A stretch of 64,000 bases of DNA from Candidatus Peregrinibacteria bacterium (GTDB taxonomy: Bacteria > Patescibacteriota > Gracilibacteria > UBA1369 > PNNO01). Positions 61,765 through 64,000 of the stretch are shown in pieces. The notes below the pieces were generated by a model that was given only the letters and a program-made list of their open reading frames with translations, ran no database searches and was not told where the DNA came from. The stretch lies in the NCBI GenBank assembly GCA_016928915.1, contig JAFGJT010000008.1, positions 1-64,000 on the forward strand, written 5' to 3'. The position numbers and the translations under genes are program-made. Position 1 is the first letter of the stretch. Every line of letters begins with the position of its first letter.

Positions 61765-62697
61765 ATGGCAGACCTAAAAGTAAAATTTTGCGGAAAAGAA
61801 TTTTCGAACCCCACGGTTCTTGCTTCCGGTGTTTTGGGCGTAACCGCGGCTTCGTGGAAGAATGTTGTCTCAAGCGGAGCGGGCGGAATTACCACAAAAT
61901 CGGTCTGGTTTAATGAACATAAAGGTCATCCGAATCCAACTATTATTACAACCCCGAGTTACATGATGAATGCGGTGGGTCTGCCGGATGCTGGTGTTGA
62001 AAAAGCGAAAAGCGAAATTAATGAATATTTAAAAGCAAAACCAGCGCCTTTAATCGTGAGCATCGTGGGCGGAAGAACCGATGAATTTGTAAAAATAGCG
62101 GAGCAGATCGCACAGCTTGATATTGATATTATCGAAGTGAATATTTCATGTCCGAATGTTGAAAGCGAGTTCGGAAAGCCTTTTGCGTGTGTTGCTGATG
62201 ATGCAAAAACTGTAACGGCGAAAGTGAAAGCGGCGGTAAAAAAGCTGAATCCGAATATATCCGTTATTGTTAAGCTTTCTCCGAACACCGAAGATATTGT
62301 AAAAATTGCGAATTCATGCGCACAGGCCGGAGCCGATGGATTTTGTTTGATAAACACTCTTGGTCCGGGTCTTGCGATAAATCTTGAAACAAGAATGCCG
62401 ATTTTGGCCAATAAAGTGGGAGGAATTTCCGGACCCGCGATTAAACCTTTGGCCGTAAAACTTGTTAATGATGTTTTTCGAGCTGTGAAACTTCCCATAA
62501 TCGGAACGGGCGGAGTAACAACGGGCGAAGACGCGCTTGAAATGATGATGGCGGGAGCAATTTTGGTTGGTGTCGGTTCTGCTGTATATTATCGCGGAAT
62601 AGACTGCTTTAGCAAAATCACAAATGAAATGAACGAATGGTGCGATAAAAACGGAGTAAAATCATTAACCGAAATAATAGGTTCGGTAAAACGATAA
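61765..62697 (+). CDS. pyrD: Dihydroorotate dehydrogenase, class IB catalytic subunit
   Basis: About 310 residues. An FMN barrel that oxidises dihydroorotate to orotate. Signatures: NPTVLASGVLGV at the start, EVNISCPNVESEFGKPF, INTLGPGLAINLETR, GGISGPAIKPLAVKL and IIGTGGVTTGEDALEMMMAGA. The adjacent pyrK shows it is the NAD-linked class IB type. An alternative GTG start at 61759 adds two residues; the ATG at 61765 is preferred, although the preceding GTGGAG is unusual. Confidence 0.95.
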   Translation: MADLKVKFCGKEFSNPTVLASGVLGVTAASWKNVVSSGAGGITTKSVWFNEHKGHPNPTIITTPSYMMNAVGLPDAGVEKAKSEINEYLKAKPAPLIVSIVGGRTDEFVKIAEQIAQLDIDIIEVNISCPNVESEFGKPFACVADDAKTVTAKVKAAVKKLNPNISVIVKLSPNTEDIVKIANSCAQAGADGFCLINTLGPGLAINLETRMPILANKVGGISGPAIKPLAVKLVNDVFRAVKLPIIGTGGVTTGEDALEMMMAGAILVGVGSAVYYRGIDCFSKITNEMNEWCDKNGVKSLTEIIGSVKR

Positions 62698-62710
62698 TTA
62701 TCAAAAATTT

Positions 62711-63541
62711 ATGACACACGCCAATTTAACGGAACTGCCGGTAGCTCTTAAGATAAAAAAAGTTGTTGATGAAACACCGATTATTAAAACTTTATATTTT
62801 CATTATGCTTTAAATTCGAGGCCCGGGCAGTTTGTTATGGTATGGCTTCCGGGTGTGGATGAAAAACCCATGTCAATTTCGGAGGATATTGGGGATGGAT
62901 TTGCGGTGACAATTTGCGCGCGCGGGGATACAACAAAAAAAATTACTGAACTTAAAGAAGGTGATCAGCTGGGTATAAGAGGTCCTTACGGGACTTCTTA
63001 TCATTTTGAACAGAATGAGAATATTGTTTTGATTGCCGGGGGTTATGGTGCGGCACCGCTTTATTATACAGCTTTAGAAGCGGCAAAACTGAATTGCAAA
63101 ATTGATTTTATTATAAGCGCGCATAAGAAAGAGAACCTTGTTTTTCTTGATAAACTTAAAAAATTTAAAGGGCTTACTTTGCATGTTGCCACGCACGATG
63201 GTTCGGTTGGCATAAAAGGCAGAGGCACGGATATTCTTAAAAAAATAGTTGAGCAAAAAGAGATTCACAGGATTATGACGTGCGGTCCGGAAATGATGAT
63301 GAAAGCGGTTTGCGATATCGGAGACGCCAAGAATATTAACACGCAGGTTTCGGTTGAAAGATATATGAAGTGCGGATTTGGCGTATGCGGCCAGTGCGTT
63401 CTTGACCCCATGGGAATTAGATCGTGTGTGTCGGGACCGATTATGAACAGCAAAGTGCTGAAAATGCTTGATGAATTTGGGAATTATCAGCGCGATGAAA
63501 ACGGAAATAAAATATATTTTGATAACCCTTCAATGAAATGA
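62711..63541 (+). CDS. pyrK: Dihydroorotate dehydrogenase electron-transfer subunit
   Basis: 276 residues. A ferredoxin-reductase-like FAD domain (RPGQFVMVWLPGVDEKPMSI) is followed by an NAD domain (IAGGYGAAPLY, MTCGPEMMMKAV) and a [2Fe-2S] cluster motif near the C-terminus: C-x4-C-x2-C-x9-C in CGFGVCGQCVLDPMGIRSC. It passes electrons from PyrD to NAD. It is 13 bases after pyrD and overlaps pyrE by ATGA. Confidence 0.96.
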   Translation: MTHANLTELPVALKIKKVVDETPIIKTLYFHYALNSRPGQFVMVWLPGVDEKPMSISEDIGDGFAVTICARGDTTKKITELKEGDQLGIRGPYGTSYHFEQNENIVLIAGGYGAAPLYYTALEAAKLNCKIDFIISAHKKENLVFLDKLKKFKGLTLHVATHDGSVGIKGRGTDILKKIVEQKEIHRIMTCGPEMMMKAVCDIGDAKNINTQVSVERYMKCGFGVCGQCVLDPMGIRSCVSGPIMNSKVLKMLDEFGNYQRDENGNKIYFDNPSMK

Positions 63542-64000
63542 CAGCTGAAAAAATAGCTGAAATATTGCTTTCGTGTAATGCGGTAAAATTAAATGTTAAA
63601 AATCCTTTTACTTATACATCGGGCTTAAAAGGGCCGATTTATACGGATAATCGCGTTTTGATTTCTTATCCCCAGGAGAGAGAAATTATTGTTGACGGGT
63701 TTTTAAATATGCTTAAAGAACGTGGTTTAAAGCCGGATTATCTTGCAGGCACAGCAACCGCCGGAATTCCCTGGGCGGCATTTTTAGCGCACGAATCAAG
63801 TTTGCCCATGGTTTATGTAAGATCAAAACCAAAAGAGCACGGAGCTGGAAGACAGATTGAAGGAATGTTAAAAAAATCACAGAATGTTCTTGTGATTGAA
63901 GACCTAGTTACAACCGGAGGAAGCGCGATAAATACTGTTAAAGTTTTACGCGCGGAAGGCGAGTGCATGGTGCATGATGTGTTCGCGATTTTTTCTTACG
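63538..64000 (+). CDS. pyrE: Orotate phosphoribosyltransferase, C-terminus cut by window edge
   Basis: The ATG at 63538 overlaps the pyrK stop (ATGA). About 154 residues are visible; the frame is open at the end of the window. It joins orotate and PRPP to make OMP. Motifs: NPFTYTSGLKGPIYTDNR, GTATAGIPWAAFLAH, YVRSKPKEHGAGRQIEG (the flexible catalytic loop), and the PRPP loop VLVIEDLVTTGGSAI. It uses the PRPP made by Prs encoded at 29.5 kb. Confidence 0.95.
   Translation, partial: MTAEKIAEILLSCNAVKLNVKNPFTYTSGLKGPIYTDNRVLISYPQEREIIVDGFLNMLKERGLKPDYLAGTATAGIPWAAFLAHESSLPMVYVRSKPKEHGAGRQIEGMLKKSQNVLVIEDLVTTGGSAINTVKVLRAEGECMVHDVFAIFSY

Noticed and set aside
1-64000. UGA as glycine codon (genetic code 25)
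   Set aside because: Several conserved genes (folP, tkt-N, pyrK, ndk) end at TGA at the expected family length, and no conserved protein contains internal TGA.

Overview
The window looks like a chromosomal segment of a Candidate Phyla Radiation (Patescibacteria) bacterium, most plausibly a Peregrinibacteria-like lineage. This is inference, not proof. It rests on low-to-moderate GC, very large orphan proteins with coiled coils and hydrophobic segments, SLH-domain surface proteins, a compact gene set, many start codons preceded by A-rich sequence without a Shine-Dalgarno, and a pyrimidine operon, which many other CPR groups lack. UGA is used as a normal stop (for example at the ends of folP, tkt-N and pyrK), which argues against the Gracilibacteria/Absconditabacteria code in which UGA encodes glycine.

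Layout. 1-9,391: envelope genes. These are a partial lamin-tail-domain protein, tRNA-Thr(GGT), a lipoprotein, a beta-helix/SLH protein, an acetyltransferase, an M16 protease, a class B penicillin-binding protein and a GH18-SLH hydrolase. 9,406-10,051: a MazEF-type toxin-antitoxin pair with a visible repeat operator. 10,142-23,184: a six-gene, 13-kb operon of large unknown proteins. 23,290-26,150: ndk and a folate cluster (folP, a QueD/PTPS-like gene, a CYTH gene, folK). 26,230-31,513: split transketolase, signal peptidase, DUF192, prs, rpiB and rpe, i.e. the non-oxidative pentose phosphate route into PRPP. 31,575-36,681: a NodB-LysM-DUF4015 hydrolase, a DUF5320/DUF134/YibE-F cluster and an orphan. 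36,771-38,741: uvrB. 38,798-44,840: a second set of large unknown genes. 44,860-49,913 (minus strand): DUF2207, LemA and a DnaQ-DinG helicase. 49,993-50,434: a probable structured non-coding RNA with its own promoter and terminator. 50,484-52,606: an ICMT-like methyltransferase, carA and a small acidic protein. 52,746-59,337: a third large module, ending in a giant membrane protein with metallophosphatase and FHA domains. 59,453-64,000: pyrB-pyrC-pyrD-pyrK-pyrE, cut by the window edge.

How the genes fit together. tkt, rpe, rpiB and prs make ribose-5-phosphate and PRPP. PRPP is used by pyrE in the pyr operon, for which carA supplies part of the carbamoyl phosphate synthase. ndk acts on the resulting nucleotides. 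The envelope genes supply wall synthesis and wall-bound hydrolases.

The most unusual content is the set of large modules at 10-23 kb, 38.8-43.1 kb and 52.7-58.9 kb. Each starts with a small helical protein translated immediately before a 1,290-1,940-residue coiled-coil/membrane protein. Two of the modules are clear paralogues that share about 900 N-terminal residues but have unrelated C-termini: Pro/Ala-rich repeats in one, phosphatase plus FHA in the other. The 10-23 kb operon contains a paralogous pair (741 and 804 residues). One member of that pair shares its N-terminal module with a 1,291-residue protein that carries a pre-toxin-like segment. I do not know the function of these modules. 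A mosaic, surface- or effector-like system is my best hypothesis.
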